From Acidimangrovimonas sediminis (GTDB lineage: Bacteria; Pseudomonadota; Alphaproteobacteria; Rhodobacterales; Rhodobacteraceae), in contig NZ_PHSN01000027.1 of assembly GCF_002871005.1 (NCBI RefSeq), positions 24,104 through 88,103 of the forward strand: a stretch of DNA of 64,000 bases, in the 5' to 3' direction. The translations under genes were made by a program, and so were the position numbers. Under the pieces are notes generated by a model that had not been told where the DNA came from, made no database searches, and was given only the letters and a program-made list of their open reading frames with translations. Positions 34,592 to 43,215 of the stretch are shown in pieces (the first letter of the stretch is position 1; the number at the start of each line of letters is the position of its first letter).

Positions 34592-35665
34592 ATGGTCCGC
34601 AACAGTCTGAAGATCGCGGTGATCGCCGGTGACGGCATCGGCAAGGAGGTGATGCCCGAGGGGTTGCGCGTGCTCGAGGCCGTGGCGAAGCGGCACGAGA
34701 TCGACCTGAGTTTCGACGAGTTTCCGTTCTCCTCCTGGGATTACTACGAGGCCCATGGCGAGATGATGCCGGAGGACTGGAAGGACCAGATCGGCGGCCA
34801 TGACGCGATCTTCTTCGGCGCGGTCGGCTGGCCCGAGAAGATCCCGGATCATGTTTCGCTCTGGGGGTCGCTCCTGAAGTTCCGGCGCGAGTTCGACCAG
34901 TACATCAACCTCCGTCCCGCGCGGCTGATGCCCGGGGTGCCGTCACCGCTGGCGAATCGCAAGCCCGGCGAGATCGACATGTGGATCGTGCGGGAAAACA
35001 CGGAAGGGGAATATTCCTCGATCGGCGGGCGGATGTATGGCGGCACCGACCGCGAGATCGTGATGCAGGAGACGGTGATGAGCCGTCACGGCGTCGACCG
35101 GGTGCTGCGCTATGCCTTCGAGCTTGCGCAGTCGCGGCCGCGAAGGCGCCTGACCTCGGCCACCAAGTCGAACGGCATCTCGATCACCATGCCCTATTGG
35201 GACGAGCGGGTGGAGGAGATGGCGAAATCCTATCCCGGCATCGACTGGGACAAGTACCACATCGACATCCTGACCGCGCATTTCGTGCTCAATCCCGACC
35301 GGTTCGACGTGGTGGTCGCCTCGAACCTCTTCGGCGACATCCTGTCGGACCTCGGGCCCGCGTGCACCGGGACGATCGGCATCGCGCCCTCGGGCAACAT
35401 CAACCCGGAGGGCGATTTCCCCTCGCTCTTCGAGCCGGTGCATGGCTCGGCCCCCGATATCGCGGGGCTGGGGGTGGCGAACCCGGTCGGGCAGATCTGG
35501 GCCGGCGCGATGATGCTAGACCATCTTGGCCACAAGGCGGCCGCGGACGAGATCGTCACGGCGATCGAGCGGGTGCTGGCCGAGCCCGCGCTGCGCACCG
35601 GCGACCTTGGCGGCAAGGCCGGGACCGAGGCTTGCGGCAAGGCCGTGGCCGACGCGCTGGGCTAG
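34592..35665 (+). CDS. Tartrate/D-malate-type NAD-dependent oxidative decarboxylase
   Basis: This 357-residue member of the isocitrate/isopropylmalate dehydrogenase family starts KIAVIAGDGIGKEVMPEG and has WIVRENTEGEYSSIGGRM, TSATKSNGISITMPYW, the metal-binding SNLFGDILSDLGPACTGTIGIAPSGNINPE and the cofactor motif PVHGSAPDIAGLGVANPVGQIW. The YYEAHGEMMPEDW and EKIPDHVSLWGSLLKFRREFDQYINLRP stretches point to tartrate dehydrogenase/decarboxylase or D-malate dehydrogenase (TtuC/DmlA type) rather than LeuB. Start ATG at 34592 follows GGAGGA at 34580. Substrate choice between tartrate and D-malate cannot be settled here. Confidence 0.9.
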   Translation: MVRNSLKIAVIAGDGIGKEVMPEGLRVLEAVAKRHEIDLSFDEFPFSSWDYYEAHGEMMPEDWKDQIGGHDAIFFGAVGWPEKIPDHVSLWGSLLKFRREFDQYINLRPARLMPGVPSPLANRKPGEIDMWIVRENTEGEYSSIGGRMYGGTDREIVMQETVMSRHGVDRVLRYAFELAQSRPRRRLTSATKSNGISITMPYWDERVEEMAKSYPGIDWDKYHIDILTAHFVLNPDRFDVVVASNLFGDILSDLGPACTGTIGIAPSGNINPEGDFPSLFEPVHGSAPDIAGLGVANPVGQIWAGAMMLDHLGHKAAADEIVTAIERVLAEPALRTGDLGGKAGTEACGKAVADALG

Positions 35666-35668
35666 GGC

Positions 35669-35872
35669 CTACTTGGTCAGGATCAGCTTGCCGGCCCGGG
35701 TGATGCGCAGGGTGTAGACCTGCTCGCCCAAGGCGATCTCGGCCAGAGGGCCGTTGCCGGTCAGGCTCAGCGCGTCATGGCGGGGCAGGGCGGCGCGGTC
35801 CGCGGACGCAGGCGGTGTGGCGCGGGTCGCGTCGAGGTGCAGGCGGGACGGGAAACGGGGGTCGGCGGTCAT
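35669..35872 (-). CDS. hemP: Hemin uptake protein HemP
   Basis: The 67-residue protein ends with the HemP signature IALGEQVYTLRITRAGKLILTK; the N-terminal 35 residues are variable. HemP is a small protein associated with heme uptake and, in relatives, with activation of the hemin receptor gene. Start at the ATG (35872) because upstream residues to 35953 are poorly conserved in type. Its stop is 4 bp from the dehydrogenase stop (convergent). No hemin receptor gene is adjacent, so it stands alone here; an iron-operator-like palindrome is 64 bp upstream. Confidence 0.85.
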   Translation of the reverse strand: MTADPRFPSRLHLDATRATPPASADRAALPRHDALSLTGNGPLAEIALGEQVYTLRITRAGKLILTK

Positions 35873-35935
35873 CGGTGGCTCCGTTCGGTGGGGATCGGGC
35901 TGCCGGAAGGCCGGTCTGGCTGGATCGCTATAGTC

Positions 35936-35948
35936 GAGTATTTTACTC
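35936..35948. promoter_or_regulatory. Palindrome GAGTA-TTT-TACTC upstream of hemP
   Basis: A perfect 5-bp inverted repeat around TTT lies 64 bp upstream of the hemP start, within an AT-rich stretch (35928-35970). A position upstream of an iron-uptake gene suits an iron-responsive operator (Fur/RirA/IscR-type in Rhodobacterales), but I cannot match it to one regulator with certainty. Confidence 0.45.
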
Positions 35949-36015
35949 AACATTCGATGCCATGCAATGATTTTCCGCTCCGCCGGTCGGTGACGGGTCG
36001 GAAAGGGGGGGGGCG

Positions 36016-36210
36016 TCAGCGCCCCCCGTCAGGGCCCGGTGGCGCCCTCAGCGCGGCCTCGATCGCCTTGTCCACCTGGGCGGGGTCGTCCAGCGCGCGG
36101 GCCAACAGCAGGCAGAGCCGGGCAAGGACCTGCTCGGGCGGCTCGGGTGCGGCGCGGTCGATGGCGCGGGCAAGGGCTTCGTAGACGGATTCGGTCTGGT
36201 CGGGGGTCAT
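36016..36210 (-). CDS. DUF2783-type small protein
   Basis: The 64-residue protein MTPDQTESVYEALARAIDRA... is almost all helix and resembles DUF2783 proteins, small partners commonly encoded next to an MhpA-like FAD monooxygenase. It overlaps the monooxygenase's stop by 4 bp and must be co-translated with it. Function is unknown; it could be a stabilising or regulatory subunit. The neighbourhood supports the call more than the sequence alone. Confidence 0.7.
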   Translation of the reverse strand: MTPDQTESVYEALARAIDRAAPEPPEQVLARLCLLLARALDDPAQVDKAIEAALRAPPGPDGGR

Positions 36211-37829
36211 CGCGTCTCCTCCCGGAAGGTCAGGGCGTGCATCGCGGCGGCGACGCCCGCCGCCGTGGCGTGGCGCCAGCGGGCACCGATGTGCAGGTCG
36301 GGGCGGACGAGGTAGGCCGAGGCCGCACCGGTGGCGAGCCGCGCATGGATCCGCGGATCGTCGTCGAGGCGCACCACCGCGGGTGCCCCGGGCTGGGCCG
36401 CGACCTCTTCCGCCAGCGCGGCATCGAAACAGACCAGCGTGAAATCGGGTGGCAGGCGGTCCGAGAGGAAATCGCCGCCGAGGGACAGGTCGATCATCGC
36501 GGCCCCCGGCGCGGGGCCGGCGGCAAAGCCCGGATCGTCGGCCAGCACGGCGGGGCTGTCCGCATAGGTGAAGGGCGTCATCTGGCGTGGGTTGGCAAGG
36601 GCGCCGGCCCAGCCCTCGGTCAGCGCGAGGCCGAGGGCCGCATCGCGCATCACCTGCCAGCCACGGGTCGGTGGCGTCATGAAACGTGCGCTTTTCGAGG
36701 CGTTGGCGAAGACGTCGAGCGTGGCGCCGCGGCGTTCGGGGGTGTAGCTGTCGATCAGGCCGGGGCCGGCGCGGTCGGTCAGCAGGCGGCCCAGCTTCCA
36801 GCCGATGTTATGCGCATCGGCGAGGCCGTTGTTCAGCCCGCGCACCCCGAAGATCGGCACGATATGGGCGCTGTCGCCGATGAAGACCACGCGGCCGTGG
36901 CGATATTCGTCAAGCGCGAGGGTATTGGCCGAATAGACGCTCCACCATTCAAGCTCCCATGGGGCGTCGTGGCCGATCTCGGCCAGGACCGAGGCCACGC
37001 TGGCGCGCACGACGTCTTCGCGGATCGCCTCCTCTGCGTCCTCGTCCTCGCCCAGCTGGTAGTCGATGCGCCAGATGTCGTCGGGCTGGCGGTGGATCAG
37101 CACGGTGCCGCCGGGGCGGCAGGCCGGGTCGAAGAGGGCGCGGCGGATGGTCGGGTAATCATGCGCCATCTTGACGTCGGCGATGACGTAGCGGCCCTCG
37201 TAATTCTCGCCCTGTAGCCGCAGCCCGAGCGCGCGGCGCACCGCGCTGCGGGCGCCGTCGGCCGCCAGCACCCAGTCGGCGGGCAGGGTATAGCTGCCCT
37301 CGGGGTCGGCGATGTCGAGGGCGACACCATCTTCCGCGGGAACCAGGCCGGTCACGGCGCTTTGCCAGCGGATGTCGACCAGCGGCTCGTTCCGGATCGC
37401 CTCCCACAGGAATTGCTCGATATACTGCTGTTCAAGGTTGTACATCGGGCGGAAGCGCTCATCCGGGCCGTCCGGCATCTCGAATTCCAGGATCTGCTGC
37501 CCGCGGTAGAAGCTGCGCCCGGTGGTCCAGCCCAGGGCCTTGGCTTCGAACGGCGCGACGGCGCCGAGGCTTTGCAGGATGTGAAAGCTCTGTCGTGCGA
37601 CGCAGATCGCCCGGCTGCCATCGTTGAACGTGCCCCGCGCCTCGAGCAGAACCGAGCGGACCCCGTGCCGCGCCAGCGTCAGCGCGGCCAGCATCCCCAC
37701 CGGTCCCGCACCGACGATCGCCACCGGTGTCCTTTCGGAAAGCGTGTGGCGCGCCGCGCCCCGGGGCGGATCGAACGCGGGATATGTGAAATAGAGCGAG
37801 TCCGTCTCTGCCCGTCCGGCCGGTCTCAT
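36207..37829 (-). CDS. FAD-dependent aromatic monooxygenase (MhpA-like)
   Basis: This 540-residue class A flavoprotein hydroxylase has the dinucleotide-binding GAGPVGMLAALTLARHG at about 40-56, the DG motif region WVLAADGARSAVRRALGL (about 190-210) and the GD motif GDSAHIVPIFGVRGLNNGLADAHNIGWKL near residue 315. A thioredoxin-like C-terminal domain (about 440-535) is typical of MhpA/phenol hydroxylase relatives. The GDSAHIVPIFGVRG variant differs from the usual GDAAHxxPP and is typical of the DUF2783-linked group. Substrate unknown, probably aromatic. Divergent from a LuxR-type regulator. Confidence 0.9.
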   Translation of the reverse strand: MRPAGRAETDSLYFTYPAFDPPRGAARHTLSERTPVAIVGAGPVGMLAALTLARHGVRSVLLEARGTFNDGSRAICVARQSFHILQSLGAVAPFEAKALGWTTGRSFYRGQQILEFEMPDGPDERFRPMYNLEQQYIEQFLWEAIRNEPLVDIRWQSAVTGLVPAEDGVALDIADPEGSYTLPADWVLAADGARSAVRRALGLRLQGENYEGRYVIADVKMAHDYPTIRRALFDPACRPGGTVLIHRQPDDIWRIDYQLGEDEDAEEAIREDVVRASVASVLAEIGHDAPWELEWWSVYSANTLALDEYRHGRVVFIGDSAHIVPIFGVRGLNNGLADAHNIGWKLGRLLTDRAGPGLIDSYTPERRGATLDVFANASKSARFMTPPTRGWQVMRDAALGLALTEGWAGALANPRQMTPFTYADSPAVLADDPGFAAGPAPGAAMIDLSLGGDFLSDRLPPDFTLVCFDAALAEEVAAQPGAPAVVRLDDDPRIHARLATGAASAYLVRPDLHIGARWRHATAAGVAAAMHALTFREETR

Positions 37830-37907
37830 CTGTGCCTCCCCTCTCTCGTGCCGGTCCTGTTTACCGTGGTGGGCGGGGCGCGTATGTCCTCTTTCGGGGA
37901 GGACAGG

Positions 37908-38615
37908 ATGAGCGAGCCGATCTACCGCAGGATCGACGAGAGCCTTGCCGCCATGGGGGGCGAGGGTTTCGCGCGTGCCTTCCTCGACCTGGCCGAACGG
38001 TCGGGGGCGCGGCAGGTGATGATCTTCGACGTCACGCCCGACCGCGCCCTGTGCCTGATGTCGCGCAATTATTCCGCGGGCCGGATGGGGGAGGCGCTGG
38101 CGCGGCGCTACCTCGACGGCTGGTTCCGCGAGGATCCGCTGCTGCCCGAGCTGATGGCGCTGCCCGAGGGGGCGCTGGCGCTGCGCCGCGTCGATGGGGC
38201 CGCGCTTGAGGCCTCGCCCGATTACCGCGCGCTGTTCTTCGCGCGGCCGGGCCTTGGCGGGAAACTTGCGCTGCTGGCGGCTGGGCGCCGGCGGCGACTG
38301 ATCGTCAATTTCTACCACGGCGCGGGCGAGGCCGGGGCGATCGACGAGGGTCTGGCGCAATTGGCGGGCCGGCTGGCGCTGATGCATTTCGACGGGCAGG
38401 GGGCGGGCGAGGCGCCCGTGCCACCCGCGCTGGCCGCGCTCAGCGGGCGCGAGCGGGAGACCTGCCTCGGCATCCTGTCCGGCAAGAAGGCCGAGACCAT
38501 CGCGGGGGAGATCGGCGTGCGGGCCAGCACCGTCGCCACCTACCGCAAGCGCGCCTACGACAAGCTGGGGATCGCCTCGCGCGCCGCCCTCTTCGCGATC
38601 TGCCGGCAGGGCTGA
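37908..38615 (+). CDS. LuxR-type HTH transcriptional regulator
   Basis: The 235-residue protein ends with a LuxR-family HTH (about 170-233: LSGRERETCLGILSGKKAETIAGEIGVRASTVATYRKRAYDKLGIASRAALFA). The N-terminal 165 residues do not show a receiver Asp pattern and may be an autoinducer- or ligand-binding-like domain, but the acyl-homoserine lactone signature residues are not evident. Start ATG at 37908 follows GGGGAGGACAGG; 37884 is an alternative. It is divergent from the monooxygenase and a likely regulator of it. Confidence 0.85.
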   Translation: MSEPIYRRIDESLAAMGGEGFARAFLDLAERSGARQVMIFDVTPDRALCLMSRNYSAGRMGEALARRYLDGWFREDPLLPELMALPEGALALRRVDGAALEASPDYRALFFARPGLGGKLALLAAGRRRRLIVNFYHGAGEAGAIDEGLAQLAGRLALMHFDGQGAGEAPVPPALAALSGRERETCLGILSGKKAETIAGEIGVRASTVATYRKRAYDKLGIASRAALFAICRQG

Positions 38616-38709
38616 GGCGGGCCCCAGCCCCTTGCCTTCCGGAAGGGGTGCGCTACAACAGGCGAACATCCGGGCGCCCACCGCGTCCGCGTAAGCGTTA
38701 ACGTCACTC

Positions 38710-38749
38710 AACGCACAGAAACGGGCCCTGTTGCCCGGCCCTGTGCGTT
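38710..38749. other. Hairpin-forming element upstream of the siderophore-interacting protein gene
   Basis: Arms AACGCACAG (38710-38718) and CTGTGCGTT (38741-38749) are perfectly complementary, and the 22-nt interior can pair further (CGGGCC with GGCCCG-like strings). It lies 45 bp upstream of the SIP start and downstream of the LuxR gene. It could be a terminator for the LuxR gene, an operator pair or a 5' UTR structure; only the inverted repeat itself is seen. Confidence 0.45.
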
Positions 38750-38794
38750 TGTCCTTGTCGGACGCGGGGCCGGGCCATCGCGAAAAGGACAAAG

Positions 38795-39562
38795 ATGACT
38801 TCGCAAGCACCGCTTCCCACCATCGACCGCATCCGCCACGACCTCGTGCGCCGCAGCCTCACCGTCACTGCGCGCGAGCAGATATCGCCCGCCATGCTGC
38901 GGCTGACCTTCGGCGGCGAGGCGCTTGCAGGCTTCGCCTCCGCCGCCTTCGACGACCACTTCAAGCTGATCGTGCCCGATGGCGCGGGCGGCGAGGCGCG
39001 GCGCGACTACACCCCGCGCGCCTTCGATCCCGGGACCAACAGGCTCACCGTCGATTTCGCCCTGCATGGCGGGGCGGAAGGCGCGGGCCCCGCCACCCGA
39101 TGGGCGCAGGCCGCGCAGGTGGGCGATCCCGTCGAGATCGGCGGACCACGCGGGTCGCAAAGGATCGGCGGACCGATCGCCGAATGGCTGCTGATCGGCG
39201 ACGAGACCGCGCTGCCCGCCATCGGCCGTTTCGCCGAGGAGGCCGCAGACGCCGACATGCGCGCCAGCATCCGTACCCTCGTTGCCGTGCCCGAGGCGGT
39301 GGACGAACAGCCGCTGCCCGGTGTCGCCGCCCGCTGGCTGCATCGGGCCGACCCGACCGACCCGTCGCCCCTGATCGCCGCGCTGGCCGAGGAGCGTCTT
39401 GCCCCCGCCACCTTCGTCTGGATCGCCGCCGAGGGCGGTGTCGCCCGGGCGCTGCGCCGTCACCTGGTCGAGGACAGGGGCCACCCGCTGCAATGGCTCA
39501 AGGCCTCGGGCTACTGGATCAGGGGCGAGGCCGACGCCAGCGTGAAGTCGATCGCGGACTGA
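38795..39562 (+). CDS. Siderophore-interacting protein / ferric-siderophore reductase
   Basis: The 255-residue flavoprotein fits the SIP family: FAD-binding RRDYTPRAFDPGTNRLTVDFALHG at about residues 69-92, an NAD(P)H-binding C-terminal domain with EWLLIGDETALPAIGRFAEE, and a GYWIRGEAD end typical of these enzymes. It reduces ferric siderophores in the cytoplasm to release ferrous iron. No siderophore receptor or importer is adjacent, though hemP is 3 kb away. Confidence 0.9.
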   Translation: MTSQAPLPTIDRIRHDLVRRSLTVTAREQISPAMLRLTFGGEALAGFASAAFDDHFKLIVPDGAGGEARRDYTPRAFDPGTNRLTVDFALHGGAEGAGPATRWAQAAQVGDPVEIGGPRGSQRIGGPIAEWLLIGDETALPAIGRFAEEAADADMRASIRTLVAVPEAVDEQPLPGVAARWLHRADPTDPSPLIAALAEERLAPATFVWIAAEGGVARALRRHLVEDRGHPLQWLKASGYWIRGEADASVKSIAD

Positions 39563-39647
39563 TCCTGGCCGGGGGTGGCCCGGGGTGAGCAGGGGGGGGC
39601 AAGCGGTGGCCGTTGATCTGCCCCCCGCCTTCCGCCAGCATGGCGCC

Positions 39648-40616
39648 ATGACCGACCGCCCCGCCTCTTCCCCTCCGTCCGACAGCCACGGCCCCGAGGC
39701 GCTGACCCTGCGCCAGTTCCGTTACTTCCTGCAGGTGGCCGAGACCGGATCGGTCTCGCGCGCCGCGGGCGAGGTGGGGATCTCGCAATCCGCGATCACC
39801 GCCGCGATTCAGGCGCTGGAGGAGGAGCTTGGGTCCAAGCTTTTCCTGCGCCACCAGAAGGGGATGCGGCTGACCTCGGAAGGTCACCGCATGCTGCGGC
39901 ACGCGCGCTTCATCCTCGGCGCGGTGGCCGATGCCCGTGCCGCCGTGCGCGAGCGGCCGGAAGAGATCGAGGGCACGCTGAACATCGGTGTCACCCGGCT
40001 GGTCGCAGGCTATTACCTCGCCGACGTGCTGTCGCGGTTCCAGCACATCTTCCGCAAGGTGCGGATCCGCGTGGTCGAGGATGAGCGCAGCTATCTTGAA
40101 CACCTGCTGGTGGGCGGCGAGCTGGACATCGGCCTGATGATCGTCTCGAACCTTGCCGACCGGCAGGCATTGCAGAGCGAGATCCTGCAACGCTCGACGT
40201 GGCGGGTATGGCTGCCCGCGCAGCATCCGCTGCTGGCGCGGTCGGTGCTGGAGTTCGACGAGTTCCGAGAGCGCCCTTTCGTCATGTTGGCGACGGATGA
40301 GTTGGCCGATACCGCCGCACGGCTGACGTCCGAGGGCACCTTTCGCCCGCCGATCGTGATGAAGACCAATTCGGTCGAGGCGGTGCGCAGCTTCGTCGGC
40401 AACGGCCTGGGCCTCGCGCTGTTGCCCGACCTCGCCTATCGGCCCTGGTCGCTGGAGGGCGACCGGGTCGAGGCGCGGCATGTGGCGGGCGCGCTGCCCA
40501 CGGTCGACATCGGCCTTGCGTGGCGGCGGGGGGCGCCGCCGAACCCGGTGATGGAGCAGTTCATCGAGCTTTGCCGCGACTATTCCCAGGGCCGGGGGGA
40601 GCGCCTGGCCTACTGA
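39648..40616 (+). CDS. LysR family transcriptional regulator (polyamine locus)
   Basis: The 322-residue protein has a LysR HTH at about 18-77 (LTLRQFRYFLQVAETGSVSRAAGEVGISQSAITAAIQALEEELGSKLF) and an effector domain (NIGVTRLVAGYYLADVLSRF). A 17-residue disordered N-terminal lead precedes the HTH. It is directly upstream of, and co-oriented with, the aldehyde dehydrogenase and polyamine transporter genes, so it is a candidate regulator of them; an inverted repeat lies in the gap. Confidence 0.9.
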   Translation: MTDRPASSPPSDSHGPEALTLRQFRYFLQVAETGSVSRAAGEVGISQSAITAAIQALEEELGSKLFLRHQKGMRLTSEGHRMLRHARFILGAVADARAAVRERPEEIEGTLNIGVTRLVAGYYLADVLSRFQHIFRKVRIRVVEDERSYLEHLLVGGELDIGLMIVSNLADRQALQSEILQRSTWRVWLPAQHPLLARSVLEFDEFRERPFVMLATDELADTAARLTSEGTFRPPIVMKTNSVEAVRSFVGNGLGLALLPDLAYRPWSLEGDRVEARHVAGALPTVDIGLAWRRGAPPNPVMEQFIELCRDYSQGRGERLAY

Positions 40617-40633
40617 CATGGCGATCTGAAAAA

Positions 40634-40658
40634 CAGAAACCTGACTGCATTATTTCTG
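40634..40658. promoter_or_regulatory. Inverted repeat CAGAAA-N13-TTTCTG before aldehyde dehydrogenase
   Basis: CAGAAA (40634-40639) and TTTCTG (40653-40658) flank a 13-bp spacer, within an AT-rich island (40628-40675) 60-85 bp upstream of the aldehyde dehydrogenase start. Flanking A-runs and T-runs extend the symmetry weakly. A regulator-binding site for the preceding LysR is plausible but unproven. Confidence 0.4.
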
Positions 40659-40717
40659 ATTTTCCTTTTATGGAACCGCTCCCTAGGCTGCCCGAAGGAA
40701 TGTATCGGAGGGACTGC

Positions 40718-42130
40718 ATGCTGATCGACGGCAAGATGACGGCGGGTGAGGGCACGGCGATGACCGTGCTGGACCCGGCCACGGGCGAAACGATCCGCAC
40801 CCTTGCCGAGGCCAGCGCCGCGCAGGTCGAGGCCGCGGTCGCCGCCGCAGACCGGGCCTTTGCCGGCTGGGCTGCGCTGACCCCCGGCGACCGGGCGGGG
40901 TACCTGTTGAAGCTTGCCGACCGGATCGAGGCCGAGGGCGAGGCCTTCGCCGCGCTGGAAAGCCGCAATTGCGGCAAGCCTCTGGCCTGCGCGCGCGATG
41001 ACGAGATCCCGGCGATCGTCGATTGCTTCCGCTATTTCGCGGGCGCCGCGCGGGTGCTGCACGGCAGCGCGGCGGGGGAATACCTTGCGGGCCACACCAG
41101 CATGATCCGCCGCGATCCGCTGGGCGTGGTGGGGTCGATCGCGCCGTGGAACTATCCGCTGATGATGCTGGCGTGGAAGATCTGCCCGGCGCTGGCCGCA
41201 GGCAACACGGTGGTGCTGAAGCCCTCGGAGCAGACCCCGCTGACGGCGCTGAAATTCGCCGAGATCGCGGCCGAGGTGCTGCCGGCCGGCGTCTTCAACC
41301 TCGTGCTGGGTTATGGCGACAGCGTGGGCGCGGGCGTGGTGGCCCACCCCAAGGTGCGCATGGTGTCGCTCACCGGCGACATCGCGACCGGGCGCAAGGT
41401 GCTTGAGACCGCGGCGCGGACCATCAAGCGCACGCATCTGGAGCTTGGCGGCAAGGCGCCGGTGATCGTGTTCGACGACGCCGATCTGGAGGCCGTGGTC
41501 GAAGGCATCCGCGCCTTCGGCTTCTACAACGCGGGCCAGGATTGCACCGCTGCCTGCCGGATCTACGCGGGGCCCAAGATCTACGACAAGCTGGTGGCCG
41601 AGCTGACCTCGGCCGTCGCCTCGATCAAATACGGCACGCAGCAGGAAGAGGGGGTGGAGATCGGCCCCCTGATCTCGGAGCGGCAGCGCGGGCGGGTGGC
41701 AAGCTTCGTCGAGCGCGCCCGGGCGCAGGGCCATATCGAGGTGACGACCGGCGGGCGCGTGGTCGACGGCCCGGGCTTCTTCTACGAACCCACGGTGATC
41801 GCGGGGGCACTGCAAACGGACGAGATCGTCCAGCGCGAGGTGTTCGGCCCCGTCGTCTCCGTCACCCGGTTTGCCGAGCCGGAGCAGGCGATCGCCTGGG
41901 CCAATGACAGTGAATACGGGCTGGCCAGCTCGGTCTGGAGCGGGAACATCGGGCTTGCGATGAATGCGGCGTCGCGGCTTCAATACGGCTGTACCTGGAT
42001 CAACACCCATTTCATGCTGGTGAACGAGATGCCCCACGGCGGCATGAAATCCTCGGGCTACGGCAAGGACATGTCGATGCATGCGCTCGAGGATTACACC
42101 GTCGCGCGGCACGTGATGATCCGGCATTGA
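40718..42130 (+). CDS. patD: Gamma-aminobutyraldehyde dehydrogenase-like aldehyde dehydrogenase
   Basis: This 470-residue NAD-dependent aldehyde dehydrogenase has the catalytic Glu in [18 protein letters not shown] and the catalytic Cys in [15 protein letters not shown], plus [37 protein letters not shown] for cofactor binding. The QDCTAACR active site resembles aminobutyraldehyde dehydrogenases (PatD). Next to a polyamine-type ABC importer, oxidation of 4-aminobutanal from putrescine to GABA is the best guess. Start ATG at 40718 follows GGAGGG at 40707. It overlaps nothing but is 8 bp from the transporter ATPase gene. Confidence 0.85.
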   Translation: MLIDGKMTAGEGTAMTVLDPATGETIRTLAEASAAQVEAAVAAADRAFAGWAALTPGDRAGYLLKLADRIEAEGEAFAALESRNCGKPLACARDDEIPAIVDCFRYFAGAARVLHGSAAGEYLAGHTSMIRRDPLGVVGSIAPWNYPLMMLAWKICPALAAGNTVVLKPSEQTPLTALKFAEIAAEVLPAGVFNLVLGYGDSVGAGVVAHPKVRMVSLTGDIATGRKVLETAARTIKRTHLELGGKAPVIVFDDADLEAVVEGIRAFGFYNAGQDCTAACRIYAGPKIYDKLVAELTSAVASIKYGTQQEEGVEIGPLISERQRGRVASFVERARAQGHIEVTTGGRVVDGPGFFYEPTVIAGALQTDEIVQREVFGPVVSVTRFAEPEQAIAWANDSEYGLASSVWSGNIGLAMNAASRLQYGCTWINTHFMLVNEMPHGGMKSSGYGKDMSMHALEDYTVARHVMIRH

Positions 42131-42138
42131 GGGACGCG

Positions 42139-43197
42139 ATGAAGATGACGGCACAGGGCGCGGGGATCGGGATCGACGATGAGGCCACGGGGGCGGCCGA
42201 AGGGGTCCTCCTCTCGATCCGCGGCCTGTCGAAGGGCTTCAAGGGCATGCAGGCGGTCAAGGACCTCGACCTCGACATCAGGCGGGGGGAGTTCTTCACC
42301 ATGCTGGGGCCGTCGGGATCGGGCAAGACCACCACGCTGCGCCTGATCGCCGGGTTCGAACGCCCCGATGCGGGCACCATCACGCTGGACGGTCAGGACC
42401 TGTCGCGCCGCGCCCCGTTCGAGCGTGACGTGAACACCGTGTTCCAGGACTACGCCCTCTTCCCGCACATGTCGGTGGCCGAGAACATCGCCTACGGCCT
42501 GAAGGCCAAGAAATTGCCGAAAGACGAGGTTGCCACCCGCGTGGCCGAGGCCTTGCGCATGGTGCAGCTTGGGGCGCAGGGGGAGCGCCGCCCCGACCAG
42601 CTGTCGGGCGGGCAGCGCCAGCGCGTGGGCCTTGCCCGCGCCATCGTAAACCGCCCGCGGCTTCTTCTGCTCGACGAGCCCCTGGGTGCGCTGGATCTGA
42701 AGCTGCGGCAGGACATGCAGATGGAGCTCAAGCAGATCCAGGAGAGCCTGGGCATCACCTTCCTCTATGTCACCCACGACCAGGAGGAGGCGCTGTCGAT
42801 GTCTGACCGCGTTGCCGTCTTCAACGATGGCCGAATTGAACAGGTCGCCGCCCCCGCCGATCTTTACGAGCGCCCGGAGACCGAATTCGTCGCTGGCTTC
42901 GTCGGCACGTCCTCGATCCTGGACCGGGGAGAGCGGCGGTGGGTTCTGCGGCCCGAGAAACTGCATCTGTCGCATTCCTCCGGCACCTTCACGGGCGAGG
43001 GATGGCATTCCGAGAGCGGCGTTCTGGCCGAGTCCGTCTATGCCGGGATCTTCACCCGCCACATCATCCGCCTCGACCGCGGCGAGACGGTGGTTGCGGT
43101 GGAACAGAACCGCCGCCGCTACATCGCCAACGCGCGCCGGGGCGCGCAGGTCTGGGTCGGCTGGCACGACGGCGAAGCTTATGCCTTGAAACGATAA
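42139..43197 (+). CDS. potA: Polyamine-type ABC transporter ATPase (PotA-like)
   Basis: The 352-residue ATPase has Walker [15 protein letters not shown]-loop [13 protein letters not shown], signature [15 protein letters not shown], Walker [13 protein letters not shown], and H-loop [13 protein letters not shown], followed by a C-terminal TOBE domain (from about 265). PotA-like ATPases drive spermidine/putrescine uptake at the inner membrane. Start ATG at 42139 follows GAGGGA; an in-frame TTG four codons earlier overlaps the previous stop and is less likely. First transporter gene of a four-gene operon. Confidence 0.9.
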   Translation: MKMTAQGAGIGIDDEATGAAEGVLLSIRGLSKGFKGMQAVKDLDLDIRRGEFFTMLGPSGSGKTTTLRLIAGFERPDAGTITLDGQDLSRRAPFERDVNTVFQDYALFPHMSVAENIAYGLKAKKLPKDEVATRVAEALRMVQLGAQGERRPDQLSGGQRQRVGLARAIVNRPRLLLLDEPLGALDLKLRQDMQMELKQIQESLGITFLYVTHDQEEALSMSDRVAVFNDGRIEQVAAPADLYERPETEFVAGFVGTSSILDRGERRWVLRPEKLHLSHSSGTFTGEGWHSESGVLAESVYAGIFTRHIIRLDRGETVVAVEQNRRRYIANARRGAQVWVGWHDGEAYALKR

Positions 43198-43215
43198 TCA
43201 ACAGGGAGCTTGCAG

